Origin: Azadirachta indica
Taxonomy: Eukaryota; Streptophyta; Magnoliopsida; Sapindales; Meliaceae
Direction: 5' to 3'
Length of the DNA stretch: 64,000 bases
NCBI GenBank assembly: GCA_022749755.1
Contig: CM040447.1
Span: 14,178,087-14,242,086 of the forward strand
Under the pieces are notes generated by a model. That model saw only the letters and a program-made list of their open reading frames with translations. It searched no databases and had not been told where the DNA came from. Below are positions 12,854 to 24,609 of this stretch, in pieces (position 1 is the stretch's first letter; every line of letters starts with the position of its first letter). Position numbers and translations under genes: made by a program.

Positions 12854-13576
12854 ACGACAACAGCACCAATTTGGTAAACCAGGTAACTCTAGCTACCTAT
12901 AAATATCCTTAATTAGTTTTGTTAATCTTGCTGTAGATTAATATCAATATTATCAAAACTTGATCCCCTTTTAATTGGAGATTCTTTTGCTTAGTTTTGT
13001 TTTGATATTAAGTAATGTGCCTGACAGGGTGTGGTTCCTCGGATTCTTTTGGGTATGGGGTATCTTAACGTTGTCAGCATATTAATTGTACACTTCAGAA
13101 GTTCTATACAAATGTACAGAAAAAAACTAGTGTAACAAGCCTATCTTTTTTAAGTTCTTGTCCCTGTTAATTAGGATTTAACTTGTGCTATAATATATCA
13201 GTATCTATGTGCATCTAAGATATCTCCTCTGAACAGCAGTTTGCTTCCTTTTGTTACATAGATTGTGATATTGGGTAACCAAAACTAATGTATTACTTCG
13301 AATTAGTGTTTTCAGAATACTTCTGTATTGTAATTATCTACAATATTTCGATTTTGTTGTGTCTTTTTAGCATCAAAATGAGAAGGAAGAGTAAGAGATG
13401 GTCAAACAAAACCATATACATTTTGCTTCAAATCACTAGTAGTCACTGTTTTCTTGCATACTTTGAAGTCCTTTTACTCTTGAAGTAGGGCGGATCGATG
13501 TAGAGCAAGAAGAGGTGTCAAATAGTTAAAATGAATAAACCAAATTTGTCAATCCAGTACAGCGTACTAGTACAGG

Positions 13577-13648
13577 ACACAGGGCAGGGCAGGGCAGAAG
13601 TGCTTAAGCTTTACACATGTAGGTAGGTAGGTAGGCAGGTAGGTAGCT
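13577..13648 (+). repeat. GGGCA and GTAG short tandem repeats
   Basis: A GGGCA pentamer repeats about three times at 13577-13596. After a short spacer, a GTAG tetramer array runs from about 13619 to 13648 with one C interruption. Both lie in a locally GC-richer island downstream of the EPFL gene. No coding sequence covers them. Confidence 0.7.
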
Positions 13649-15900
13649 GTAGCCAGAACGCAGTAGCCAATAGCATCACATGTTGGTGTTGGGTGAGGCC
13701 GTGGGACGCCACTCCTGCGCAGGACCAGCCCGAGGCTCAATAGTCAATGCATCCCTTTCATTATCATCCCTTCTTAAAGGATAATAATATTTTTATCATT
13801 CAATTTCAGTGAAACAACAAAAGAGGACATCGTTTGCTCCATTTTGACAATTTAGTCTCCATCGCAACATCGCTTTTTCTGAACTGTCACAACCGTGTGC
13901 TCAATATTCAATAATGCGTTGTATCAGAATTAAATTGTTAAAATTGAATAAATGATGTTTCTTAATTTATTATTTTTGAAAAGTTTAGGAGTGAAATGTT
14001 ATTATCCCTTTAATTTATTTTCTCTACGGAATATTTTCTCATGTAGGATAGTGTTAGTTATTTGTTTCATTAAATAAAAAGTTTTGCAAGGGATATTGTA
14101 ATCCGCCTGACTTTGTTATTTATACACACACACACATAAGAGTTGGCCAGAAACAATAAGTTCCAGAAATGTGCTTTATCTGAAAATTATTCACTGGTGT
14201 GTAATAATGGGTAGATTATAGATGATGTTGGAGATTTTTCTTAAGCTAGAGAAGTACATTACTTCATCAAGCTATTTTTTCTTCCTTGTAGAATTAGATT
14301 TCTATCTTCCTGTCTGGCTTTGGCATATTGACACCCTTTTGGTGCATGTTTAACTCCTTTGTTGTGTAAAAATTAGAGTTGAGAATATTAATTAGAAATG
14401 AGCAACTGTGGTAAATCAATTTCAAAAAAATTCCAGAAGTTCAAATTGCAAAGCAATTAATTCTTCTTTAATTTCTTTAATTTTCTAGCCAAAAGAATTC
14501 CAATTTTCTTTTATTAAAAAAAAAACACACACACACACACAATCAAGATATATTAGTGGAAGGATTCTTGACCAAGTATAACATTTATCTAGAGAAAAAT
14601 TTTAAACATTAAAAGAATTTTTGTACATAACCACAAATTCTAACTATACTTCATCAAAATACAAAACAAAAAATATCAATATAGAAATTTTATTGTTGAA
14701 TAAAAATTAATTCACAAACAAATTTTAAAAAATGAATCAAAGATGTATAATAATCAATGTTCTTACCAAAAAAAATACTATTATCTACAAAAAAAAAAAA
14801 AAGAATTTTGACATCAAATAAAAAATCTATATAAAAAACTCAACTCCAAGTAAGTTTGGCAATGCTAATAAGCATTCCATAAGTGTTAATTAGTACTTAT
14901 AAAGTGCTAAATCATGTGTTTGTCAAATTTTGATAAAAATGTTTATTAAAAAAATTTTACCAATTAAAGTAATTATTTGGTTAGCACAAATTTAATGTTT
15001 TCTCAAATTAGCACTTCAAGTACTTAAGAAAATAGCACTTGTACAATTAATGAAAATTTTATTTTTTTTTCTAAATATCCCTAAACAAATTTAAAAATTA
15101 CATTTCTCAAATATTTAATTTTATTTAAAAAATAGATTTTAATTTATATAATTATATATATGTAAATATATGATGGAGTATATTAGATGTTTGGAGATAT
15201 ATTATTTGTTATATTTTTTCTTTCTAAATGAATAAATTATTCAAATTGATACATTATTTGTGTTCATGACATTTATAATTTTATTTATATTTTAATGTTT
15301 AGTAGATAATTAATATTATTAAAATTGTAATATTTTTACAATAAAAAAATTATTTTTTTGATTTTTTAGATTGCTAAAATTGTAATTATTTTCATAAAAA
15401 AAAATTTTATTCAATTTTTTAAAAATATTTATAAAATAAAAATATCGTTATATGGATATATTACTTATTTTAATATATGTTTATTTTAGTAATTTATTAA
15501 TATAAAAATATTTTTGTAATTGCACCTTCAAACACCTAATTTTGCATCAATAATAAGAACTTTTAAAGATTATTAACTAACCGTTTAACTATTTTTTTAA
15601 ATATTGTTAAAAGAAAAGGTGCTAAAGAATATAAGCACTTTTTTCAATCTCTTATAAAAAATAGTTTTTTCAATAAAAGAAACCAAATCAACGATTGGAT
15701 ACCGAAGAAAAATTGAAAAGAGAAAATGGTTAAGCTGAGTGTTTATGGTTGGTTTGCGTGAGTTTTGGGATTGTTTGGCAAAAAAGAAAGTGTTTGGTTA
15801 AAAAAAAAAATGGCGAGAAAGAGAGAAAATTTCTGATTTATTAGTTGGATTACGTGGTTTGGTTTTTAAAGAGTGGAGATTTGAGCAAATGAAGAAAGTG

Positions 15901-15990
15901 GCGAGATGTTTGGTAAGGGAGAAAGTGATGAGAAAAAAAAAAATGGCGAGATGTTTGGCCAAGGGAGAAATGATGAGAAAAAAATGGATA
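15901..15990 (+). repeat. Tandem duplication, 45-bp period
   Basis: Two copies start GCGAGATGTTTGG at 15901 and 15946 and continue through AAGGGAGAAA, GATGAGAAAA and ATGG with a few changes. A further diverged GGCGAGAAAGAGAG lies upstream near 15811. This is a small purine-rich tandem repeat with no coding potential. Confidence 0.65.
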
Positions 15991-16480
15991 GAAAGGATGA
16001 AAAGATAATTTATAAAATAAAATAATATGAATATTTTAATAATAAAAAAGTAAACTTTTATTCTTTATACACGCACTCTGCTTTCAAAATCGCAAAAGGA
16101 CTTTAATAACCTTAAAAATTGAATCATTTTTACGGCGGAAATATAGTACGTGAAAACTTAATAGGATGCAAATTGTCCTTTTTTTTTTTTAAATAAAAGG
16201 TCAAGTTAGTGTTAGAATTGATAAAATAAATCTTAATAACAAAACTTTTAACAATCAAGTTCTTAAAATCCCTTGATTAGGATTTGCATTACTTGTATTT
16301 AATTAATTTTTGTTAAAAATGAAAGAACCTAATATGCATAACTGAAAAATTAGAATGGAGATAGACTCTAGAGTCTAGAATAATATGGATGCCAACTGTC
16401 ATACCAATATTTAACTATTATTTATATATTAACTGTGATCATGTTATTGTCCCAATATCATAATTTGAATAAAATTATTT

Positions 16481-16586
16481 TACAAATTATAATTTAAAAA
16501 AAATTATTAAGAAAACTCAAAAAAAAAAAATTTACAAATTATAATTTTAAAAAAAAAATTATTAAGAAAACTCAAAAAAATAAAAA
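16481..16586 (+). repeat. Tandem duplication, 52-bp period
   Basis: The block ACAAATTATAATTT...TTATTAAGAAAACTCAAAA occurs twice in direct orientation, at about 16481-16532 and 16533-16586. The copies differ mainly in A-run lengths, so the duplication is recent compared with the surrounding AT-rich DNA. Confidence 0.75.
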
Positions 16587-19056
16587 AACTAAGGGTCCTT
16601 TTGATATACTATTTGAATGGAATTTTGTGGTTTTAAGAAAAATTCGATAAATTAAAAAATATTTATTTAAAATATATCATAAACAATTTTTTAGATAAAA
16701 TTCTTTAAAGTTAGAACAAAATTAAAAAATGATAAAATGTCATTTTCTTTGTTCTTTTATGTAATTGTATATATTCAAATCAAATTTAAATATAATCTTT
16801 TTTTGAATATTTTTTTTACTTTTAACACTATTTCATTTATAACAAATATAATTTTAATTTAAAAATTTTCATTTACAATATTTATTCATAATACTCTCAC
16901 GAAACATATTGTATCATCAATTATTTTTTTTGAACTTTTTTTCATTGTTTAATTATCTCTCAAAAGTTTTTATGATTTGTTATAATATTTTTTCTTTTTT
17001 CTATTTTATTGATATTATTTCAATCAAAATTTTTCATTAAATTTATGAGATTTTATATTAGTAAATTATGTTGAATTTGTTACTAATTAACGTCCGTGAA
17101 AAATTATATGTTTTTTTCCTTTAAAGAGAGTTTAAAAAGTGTTATGGTTAATAAAAGAGAATTTAGTTACTATGAATAATAATAATACCATATAATTTGG
17201 TTGATGTTCTGGCGCATGAGTAAGATTACAATTTTAATAAAATTTAATCCAAAATACCGAATTTATTCTTAAATCAATAACAAATTTTCCTCTTACAAAA
17301 AGATATTTTTATTTACTCCTGATTTTTGGAGAAAATGTTAGACACGCCTACATTTTTAGGGTGTAATAAATACTTGAGTTTTAAGAGAATAAAAAGATAT
17401 TTCTCTTAATATTCATTAGTTTAATTTATTATGATATTAATATGTTAGTCCTTATATTTTAAAAGGGAGAATGCCCATTACCTTATGTTTTTTTAGTTAA
17501 TGTTCTATTATCCCCTATATTTTCTTTAATATCCCGTCATTTCCTTGACTTCTGATTTTATCTTTTAATATTTTAAATATTTTCGATTTTATCATTTGTA
17601 AATCAATTGAACTGAAAAGTAAAATAAAAAAAAATGATGGGGGTGATAAAATATTAAATAAAATATAAAAGAGTAATGGAATATTGACTTAAAAAGTAAG
17701 GGAATAATGAGCATTTTCTCTCTAAAAAATAATAAAATGAGATACAAAATTTTTAAAATCAATCATTTAGTCATTGTTGTTTAAAGATGACAATAGGTTA
17801 GGGATAGGTCGGGAATCCCATCTAGGCACCATCCGTAATTGGACCAAGGATCCCAATCCGAATCTATCCCTGATTCAGGCCTTAAATCCCCAGATCGTGT
17901 TTTTGTTCGAATTGATTTCATTTAACCATTTGATCTAATAGCTGTCATTGACCATTGTTAATCTTCACCAAGCATTCTTATATGTAATTGACTATCGTCT
18001 AATGTCATTCGTTTTGATTATAACAGATATTATTTAAATTCTTATTAAATATTTTACGTAATAATATAATTAATCACCATCGCCGTTTAAGTAATTATTT
18101 GTCGTAAATTTTAATTTAAATATTTTAAATAAATTTATGACAAATCTTATGCATATACTATAATGTACAAACAAAATCTTATGAATATATAGCATGTTTT
18201 TAATCCAATTTAAGTCTGTCCAAATAGACCTAAATTTGCACTATCATTAAAGGTAAACTTGAAAATTTTTAAAAATTAACTAAGAAAACGAATAGGTTTT
18301 CTCTGTACAATAAAAAAAATTAATTTGAATATTAAACTGCACTCAAAATTAAAAATTTATTATGAAACGATTTTCCCAAATTTGACACCATAAAATTTAT
18401 TATTGTGATAAATTCGAGGAGAAATAGAGTTAATTTCTATTTGATTTGGCTTATGAACCATGAAGAACAAGAGGAATTGCAAACATTTTAAATGATAGGT
18501 TTGGAATATTCAGGACTTAAAAGATTTATTAACGCATGGCATGATTTAAAACGGAAGGCTGATATTACATTTTAAAAACTATACTAATTAATTTTTAAAT
18601 TGATTTATTTCATACCAATTAAAGATTTGTATATATATGTGTCAACCATTTTGTTTTAATTTAACAAAAAGTTTAAAACAAAAAAAAAAAAAAAAAAATG
18701 AATGTTATCAGAGTACCATTACCATCTGGATTTGATATCAGTAGTATTATCCTGGTAAGCATTCTAGTGTGCTGTAGATTATTATCCTAACACTGATAAC
18801 TTATATATATGAAAAGAAAATATTGGCTCTTCCTTTCATATCCGAAGATTTGACTTGCAGTAAAGTAAATCTTTATAAGTTGTCACCACCTTCCTTACAT
18901 TGATGAGATGATAAGGATTGTTTCTAACTCGTGCGATCGTTGCGTTGGTAAAGATTTTCTTGCTTTTTAACTTTTATAACCGACTTAAAATGGAACCATC
19001 GGTCCAGATACTATTCCTTTTTTGATGATGTTCGTTTTGCTAAGAAATTATTTCAT

Positions 19057-19078
19057 TCATATATACCAGGTGTATAAA
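19057..19078 (+). promoter_or_regulatory. Probable TATA region of the first UGT gene
   Basis: CATATATACC followed by GTATAAATG lies 50-70 bases before the ATG at 19129. Either could serve as a TATA box. The leader between it and the start codon contains CAACAACAACAG, typical of plant 5' UTRs, which favours the upstream motif and a short leader. Confidence 0.45.
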
Positions 19079-19128
19079 TGTAAGGAATTGATAACAACAA
19101 CAACAGAAGCTCCCACCAGTAAGCAGTC

Positions 19129-20571
19129 ATGCAGGAGCAGGAGAGAAAGGGTGGTCACGTAGCTCTACTTGCGAGCCCTGGCATGGGACATCTCATCCCT
19201 TTCCTTGAGCTCGGCAAACGCTTTGTCATTCATCATGCCCTACAAGTTACCGTCTTTGTGGTAACAACGGACACCTCCATCTCACAATCCCAACTAATCC
19301 GACGCTCAGAAATTCCAAACCTCCTTAACATTGTCGTGCTGCCTCCCGTGGCTATTTCGAGCCTAGTCGACCCCGCTGCATCAGTAGTAGAAAAAATATT
19401 TGTTACGATGACAGAGTCCCTAGCAGCCCTCCGATCTGCAATCTCTGGAATGAAACTTCGTCCAGCGGCTCTGATAGTAGACTTATTTGGAACTGAAGCC
19501 ATGGCGATTGCTGATGAGTTTGAAATGTTGAAGTACGCGTTCATCGCTTCTAATGCATTATTCCTTGCAGCCACGATGTATGCAACTGTCATTGATCAAA
19601 AGGAGTTAGATGAACATGTTAAACAGCAACAACCACTAAAAATTCCTGGCTGTCCACCGATTCGCTTTGAGGATACGCTCGAAAGCTTTCGGAAATTGGA
19701 TGATCCCATATCTGCTGGGTTTTCAAACGTGGGGATTGAAGTGTCTAAGGCTGACGGAATTCTGGTGAACACATGGGAGGATTTAGAATCAACAACTCTT
19801 GGAGCCCTGAAAGATACCAATGCCTTGAGACCCATCGTTAAAGCACCAGTTTATCCGATTGGTCCGCTGGTAAGACCAGGTGGACGATCAATATTGCGAA
19901 ACGAAGTACTGGATTGGCTAGACATGCAACTTACTGAATCAGTGATTTATGTGTCGTTCGGAAGTGGTGGGACAATATCATCGGAACAAATGATAGAGCT
20001 GGCATGGGGGTTGGAGGCAAGCCAGCAAAGATTCATTTGGGTGGTACGGCCACCTATGGAGAATGAAGTATGTGAGTTTTATCTCACTGCAGGCCACGGA
20101 CCTGATGGAACCCCTGATTACTTGCCTGATGGATTCTTGACCCGTAATGCAAAAATGGGATTAGTTGTCCCAAATTGGGCTCCGCAAGCGGAGATCTTGT
20201 CTCACCCATCAGTGGGTGGATTTTTGACGCATTGTGGGTGGAATTCAGCTCTGGAGAGTATTGTGAATGGAGTGCCTATGATTGCGTGGCCATTATACGC
20301 TGAGCAGAAAATGAATGCAGCTATGCTGACGGAGGAGCTTCAGGTTGCCGTGCGATCGAAGGTATTGCCATCCGTCGGAGCGGTGAAGAGGGAGGAAATA
20401 AAGATGATGATTAGAAGAATCGTCGTGGACAAAGAAGGTGATGAAATGAGGGGAAAAGTTAAGGAACTAAAACGCAGTGCAGAAAAGGTTTGCAGCGAGG
20501 GAGGTTGCTCTTACAATTCACTCTCTCAAGTGGCTAATAGAGTAAGATCGAGGCCAAAAGATACAAATTAA
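19129..20571 (+). CDS. UGT72: UDP-glucosyltransferase, UGT72 family, copy 1
   Basis: This is a family 1 glycosyltransferase of 480 aa, single exon, moving glucose from UDP-glucose to a hydroxyl of a small phenolic acceptor in the cytosol. The N-terminal acceptor domain opens ALLASPGMGHLIPFLELGKR, with catalytic His21 and its partner Asp118 in LIVDLFGTEA. The C-terminal donor domain has the 44-residue PSPG box at 350-393, from WAPQAEIL through HCGWNS to WPLYAEQ. It ends in Gln393, the residue usually tied to UDP-glucose use. Motifs such as VYPIGPL, YVSFGSGG and FIWVVRPP place it in UGT72, near UGT72C/D/E enzymes that glucosylate monolignols and related phenylpropanoids; the acceptor cannot be read from sequence. 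The start is the first ATG, just upstream of the conserved motif. The copy at 23152 is a tandem paralogue on the same strand, about 2.6 kb downstream. Confidence 0.95.
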   Translation: MQEQERKGGHVALLASPGMGHLIPFLELGKRFVIHHALQVTVFVVTTDTSISQSQLIRRSEIPNLLNIVVLPPVAISSLVDPAASVVEKIFVTMTESLAALRSAISGMKLRPAALIVDLFGTEAMAIADEFEMLKYAFIASNALFLAATMYATVIDQKELDEHVKQQQPLKIPGCPPIRFEDTLESFRKLDDPISAGFSNVGIEVSKADGILVNTWEDLESTTLGALKDTNALRPIVKAPVYPIGPLVRPGGRSILRNEVLDWLDMQLTESVIYVSFGSGGTISSEQMIELAWGLEASQQRFIWVVRPPMENEVCEFYLTAGHGPDGTPDYLPDGFLTRNAKMGLVVPNWAPQAEILSHPSVGGFLTHCGWNSALESIVNGVPMIAWPLYAEQKMNAAMLTEELQVAVRSKVLPSVGAVKREEIKMMIRRIVVDKEGDEMRGKVKELKRSAEKVCSEGGCSYNSLSQVANRVRSRPKDTN

Positions 20572-20776
20572 GTGCTTTAGAACCCATCTGTCCTGTGTTA
20601 ACATAAAACACTATTTATCTTACATGTCTTATGCTTAACGCTGGCCCGCTGTGCTGTACATGCATCCAGAGTTTTTAGTGAAACTCTTCAAATTAATAGT
20701 AATTATATATCTTTGTTAGAGGAAAATTATTTAAGAACCAATGTATAGAACTGGATGGTAGACCAACCAACTGCTA

Positions 20777-20803
20777 CCTAGCTAGCTAGCCAGCTAGCTA
20801 GCT
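20777..20803 (+). repeat. GCTA tetranucleotide repeat
   Basis: Overlapping CTAG/GCTA units run almost without interruption, with one CC break. The array is about 200 bases past the stop codon of UGT copy 1 and is self-complementary, so it could fold in a transcript. Confidence 0.7.
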
Positions 20804-21018
20804 TTATTTGTTGCTATTCATCGACGTTGCTAAGAATCAAATTATTGCCATTGTTCGCCTCCTGTGCAAGGAAATACAACTGGATGTATACTTATTGCAT
20901 GCCATACGTACAACATACACCACCTTATAGGCAATTTATATCCATTAATAATTTTGTATATAGAGTAAATCATTTACACGTTTGGTTCCCTATTTGGGAA
21001 TTTTCTACTAGGATGCAT

Positions 21019-21021
<3 letters not shown>

Positions 21022-21050
<29 letters not shown>
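21022..21050 (+). repeat. T29 homopolymer
   Basis: A run of 29 T is followed by an A-rich stretch (CAAAAGAAAAAAAAT). This could be a retroposed tail or simple slippage. The length itself may be inexact because homopolymers are error-prone. Confidence 0.8.
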
Positions 21051-23021
21051 CAAAAGAAAAAAAATATAAGGGAAAGTGATATAATAAAAATGAAATAACT
21101 CATGCATAGCATTTTTCGAGTTCATACTCACGCACACACCAACACTATAGGCTTGTTTATTTTTTAAGTTAGTGTCTAAAAACTTATTAAATTTTTTTTT
21201 AATATAATTAAATTAAAAATTTTAATTTAAATCTGAATAATTAAATATCTAAATAAATTAAATATTTTATTTGTCAATAATATTTTTAATTTATTACTTA
21301 ACATGTATAATATAACAATAACTTAACATATTAATTTAAATTTTTTAAAACACTTATATGTTAATAAATTAATTTTAAATTTTCTTATTTTTAAAAAAAT
21401 AAATAACTTAATATATATATATATTTTAGACGTTTAAAATAAAAAAAATATATTAATTAAATTTAGATTTTAATTAAATTCTCGTATGAAATATAAAGAA
21501 TAAAGAGAGCTATTTAAAACAAAAAGAGATATGTGAACTATTTCCCTTTCCTTTCTTTTAAAAAGTTATCTTTAACAAGTGAAGAACTGAAAAATAAGAA
21601 GGAAGATAAAGACTAAATAAAATAAAATTTTTATGTTATAATTAATAGGAGAGATAGCACAAGTGAAAAAAAAAAAAAAGAAGTAGTAACCGTAACTTTA
21701 AAGTAGTATTATTTTAAATTAGTATTAGTATTGTTTTGGTTAATTATATATTATTTAAATCATGGACTGAAACAAGAAGCGAGCAAACAGCCAAAACACT
21801 AACATGGATACAGTAATTCGTGTGGGCAACTAATCAGAGCGTGTTCTTCGCTTCTGACAAGAACACGTGATAGGTGCCGCCATGGTCCCGTCCGCAGACC
21901 TCAACGTGGTTCGCTACCGGTTCCACTCTCGAGTCTAGAAAGCATAAGCTGACTTGACTGGCTCGAACAGAACGCTCCACCATTTCACGCTTAAAAATTA
22001 TAAAAAACGCAGAACTTTTAATAAACTAATTTATATTATTAACATATTTTTTTATATTTTTATCGAAACAAGTACAAATTGCCCAAAAATAATAATACTA
22101 TAACTTAGCCGTGAATAATTTGTATGAAAAAAATAATAATTGTATTAATGACATTCAAAAATTATTTTTTTACACGTGTAATTTATACGTACCGATATTG
22201 AGTCAACTTGCTTTTTGGCTGGTCTCATTTGACGAGACTTATCCCCTCCCATTCCGGCGCAAATTATAATCGTACCGCCTCAAGTGGTTTGTGAAATGTC
22301 TACATATTGTGGAAGAGCGTGTTTTTGTTTTTACACCCTTTTCTTTTTCTTTTTAAGCTTTGACTTATTTCTTGAAAATTCGTTGATAGATTCCATGATA
22401 AAAGTATCTCTAAAATAAAATTAAACCGTAATATAGTTTCACTAGCAATATCCAAATATTTTGAAAATATTTTTTTTTCAAAAATTTAATAGGATTATAT
22501 TAAAAAAAAAAGGAGTTTGAAAGAAAAAGAAAAAATCAAATCAAAACTTTTCATTGTGATAATTTTTATCAAATCTTTCGAGTAGTTTACGTTATTTAAT
22601 CTTTGATTTTAATTAAAATATTATATTTTATCACGAACTCTTTTTCTAAAATAACACAATATTTATTAACTAATTAATTAATTAATTAATAATACAATCT
22701 AGTAATATCTTCTAAAATATTTAGAGGTTCAATCTCGTGTCTTCACCGCCATTGCACTTCCCGTATTCTTTCCTGATGGTTACGTAACAAGTGGCATCAA
22801 TTATCAAACTGTCAACGGCAACGGAGAAGCCATACTTGACCATGAGAGCTGTCTATACGCTGCAATTTGATTGCAATTTGCCATATCCTAGCATTAAATT
22901 GGGTCAAGTCTGGTCAAGTCTGGTTAAAGAAACATTTAAATTTTTTAATCTTATTTTTTTTAATGTTGTTAATTATTACAACCTTGTCCATTAAGTTTTT
23001 CCTGCGTGTATAAGAAGTTTG

Positions 23022-23034
23022 CCTATATATATAA
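23022..23034 (+). promoter_or_regulatory. Probable TATA box of the second UGT gene
   Basis: CTATATATATAAG lies about 120 bases before the ATG at 23152. A separate (TA) tract follows at about 23064-23086 inside the presumed leader. Position and sequence fit a plant core promoter. Confidence 0.5.
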
Positions 23035-23151
23035 GTGTGTGTGTGAGCATGCATGTAATGCACATATATATATATATATATATATATTATTAGACAATAC
23101 TCCATTTCAATTCCAAGCTCCAACCTATTTCATTTAAGTCTCGATCTCGCC

Positions 23152-24609
23152 ATGCAGCAAATCACGAAACCACACGCAGCTTTACTGGCTAGCCCCGGCA
23201 TGGGACACCTTATTCCTGTTCTGGAGCTGGGAAAACGCCTTGTTACTCATCACAACCTCCATGTCACCGTCTTCGTTGTGGCAAAGGATACTTCAGCTGA
23301 ACAATTATCCCGTCTTCTTAACTCACCAGATCAAGATGTTCTCAACATCGTCTTGCTCCCTCCTGTGGACATCTCCGGCCTAGTTGGCCCTCGTACATCA
23401 GTGGTAACAAAAATTGTGGTTCTCATGCATGAGTCTTTACCAGTCCTCCGGTCAACAATCTCTGCAATGAAGTTCCGTCCGACAGCGCTAATTGTCGACT
23501 TGTTTGCAACCGAAGCGATGGCGATAGCTGATGAGTTCGAAATGTCCAAGTACGTGTTTATTGCTTCCAATGCATGGTTTGTTGCTGTCACAACATATGC
23601 ACCAAAACTCGACAAGGAGGTGTTATGGGGTGAACATGTAAACAGGCAACAGCCTCTCAAAATCCCAGGTTGCACACCTGTCCGCTTCCAGGATACCCTT
23701 GAAGCTTTCCTGGAACCTAGTGATCCGATGTATGACGGGTTTTTAAGCGTGGGGATGGCAATTTCAGCAGCCGATGGCATTCTTGTTAACACATGGGAGG
23801 ATCTAGAGTCCACAACACTTGAAGCCCTTGCAGATCCTAATACGTTGCGGCCCGTTGTTAAGGCACCGGTTTATCCAATCGGTCCTTTGACAAGACCAGT
23901 CGCCCAACCGGTTTTAGGGAATGAAATTCTGGATTGGTTGGACATGCAACCGACTGACTCAGTGATTTATGTGTCATTTGGAAGCGGTGGAACCCTATCA
24001 GCCAAACAAATGGTGGAGCTCGCATGGGGTCTGGAGCTAAGCCAACAAAAATTCATTTGGGTGGTACGCCCTCCTTTGGAGGATGATTTATCCGGTTCTT
24101 TTTTCAACCTAGAAAACGGTTCTGCTGACAAATTTGACTACTTGCCCAATGGATTTTTGACTCGGACCCATAAGATGGGACTAGTTATTCCTATGTGGGC
24201 TCCCCAACCGGAGATACTGGGACATCCATCAGTCGGTGGATTTTTATCACACTGTGGATGGAACTCAACACTTGAGAGTATAGTCAATGGGTTGCCAATG
24301 ATTGCATGGCCACTATACGCAGAGCAAAAAATGAATGCTAGTATGCTAACGGAGGAGCTTGGGGTAGCTGTCCGATCTACGGATTTGCCAACGGAGTGCG
24401 TAGTGGGGAGGAAGGAGATAGAGATGATGGTGAGAAAGATCATGGCTGACAAAGAAGGGCAAGCAATTAGAAATAAGGTCAAGGAACTAAAATTAAGAGC
24501 TCAAAAAGCGTCGATTAAGGGTGGTTCCTCTTATGATGCACTGTCTCAAGTTGCAAAAGACTGCGAGAAAATCGTTCAAGGCCAGCAAGTAAAGGCTCAA
24601 GGTGCTTGA
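23152..24609 (+). CDS. UGT72: UDP-glucosyltransferase, UGT72 family, copy 2
   Basis: Single-exon family 1 glycosyltransferase of 485 aa and close paralogue of the gene at 19129; the two align along their whole length. Catalytic His19 lies in SPGMGHLIPVLELGKR and Asp116 in ALIVDLFATEA. The PSPG box spans 349-392, WAPQPEIL...HCGWNS...WPLYAEQ, with terminal Gln392 indicating UDP-glucose. DISGLVGP, GCTPVRFQDTLEAFL and VKAPVYPIGPL are UGT72 signatures seen in the monolignol glucosyltransferase group. Compared with copy 1, the segment after VVRPP (residues about 308-330, EDDLSGSFFNLENG) differs strongly in length and sequence. This variable region near the interdomain face may give different acceptor range. 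The C terminus is longer (KDCEKIVQGQQVKAQGA). Two decayed copies lie within 3.3 kb downstream, so this is a tandem array with losses. Confidence 0.96.
   Translation: MQQITKPHAALLASPGMGHLIPVLELGKRLVTHHNLHVTVFVVAKDTSAEQLSRLLNSPDQDVLNIVLLPPVDISGLVGPRTSVVTKIVVLMHESLPVLRSTISAMKFRPTALIVDLFATEAMAIADEFEMSKYVFIASNAWFVAVTTYAPKLDKEVLWGEHVNRQQPLKIPGCTPVRFQDTLEAFLEPSDPMYDGFLSVGMAISAADGILVNTWEDLESTTLEALADPNTLRPVVKAPVYPIGPLTRPVAQPVLGNEILDWLDMQPTDSVIYVSFGSGGTLSAKQMVELAWGLELSQQKFIWVVRPPLEDDLSGSFFNLENGSADKFDYLPNGFLTRTHKMGLVIPMWAPQPEILGHPSVGGFLSHCGWNSTLESIVNGLPMIAWPLYAEQKMNASMLTEELGVAVRSTDLPTECVVGRKEIEMMVRKIMADKEGQAIRNKVKELKLRAQKASIKGGSSYDALSQVAKDCEKIVQGQQVKAQGA

Larger units (their letters stand above)
12854..19128. 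other. 6.3-kb AT-rich intergenic region
   Basis: No gene is supported. 12854-13500 includes the EPFL 3' region. About 13560-13760 is a GC-richer island with short tandem repeats. From 14000 to 18700 the DNA is extremely AT-rich, with an (AC) tract near 14524-14541, many homopolymer runs and local duplications at 15901-15990 and 16481-16586. The region 14850-15690 starts and ends with phrases seen in small hAT-like elements, but I could not pair terminal repeats. The last 400 bases are the probable promoter of the first UGT gene. Confidence 0.5.
20572..23151. other. Intergenic DNA between the two UGT genes
   Basis: No gene is supported. The region holds the 3' flank of copy 1, the GCTA and poly-T repeats, AT-rich DNA, and a GC-richer patch near 21830-21960. 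It ends with the promoter of copy 2. A stretch at 21150-21420 resembles AT-rich small transposon remnants, but no paired termini were found. A second GC-richer patch is at about 22240-22320. Confidence 0.5.

Noticed and set aside
14850..15690. AT-rich segment that looks like a hAT-type MITE
   Set aside because: Some end phrases are suggestive, but I could not pair terminal inverted repeats or find a target duplication.
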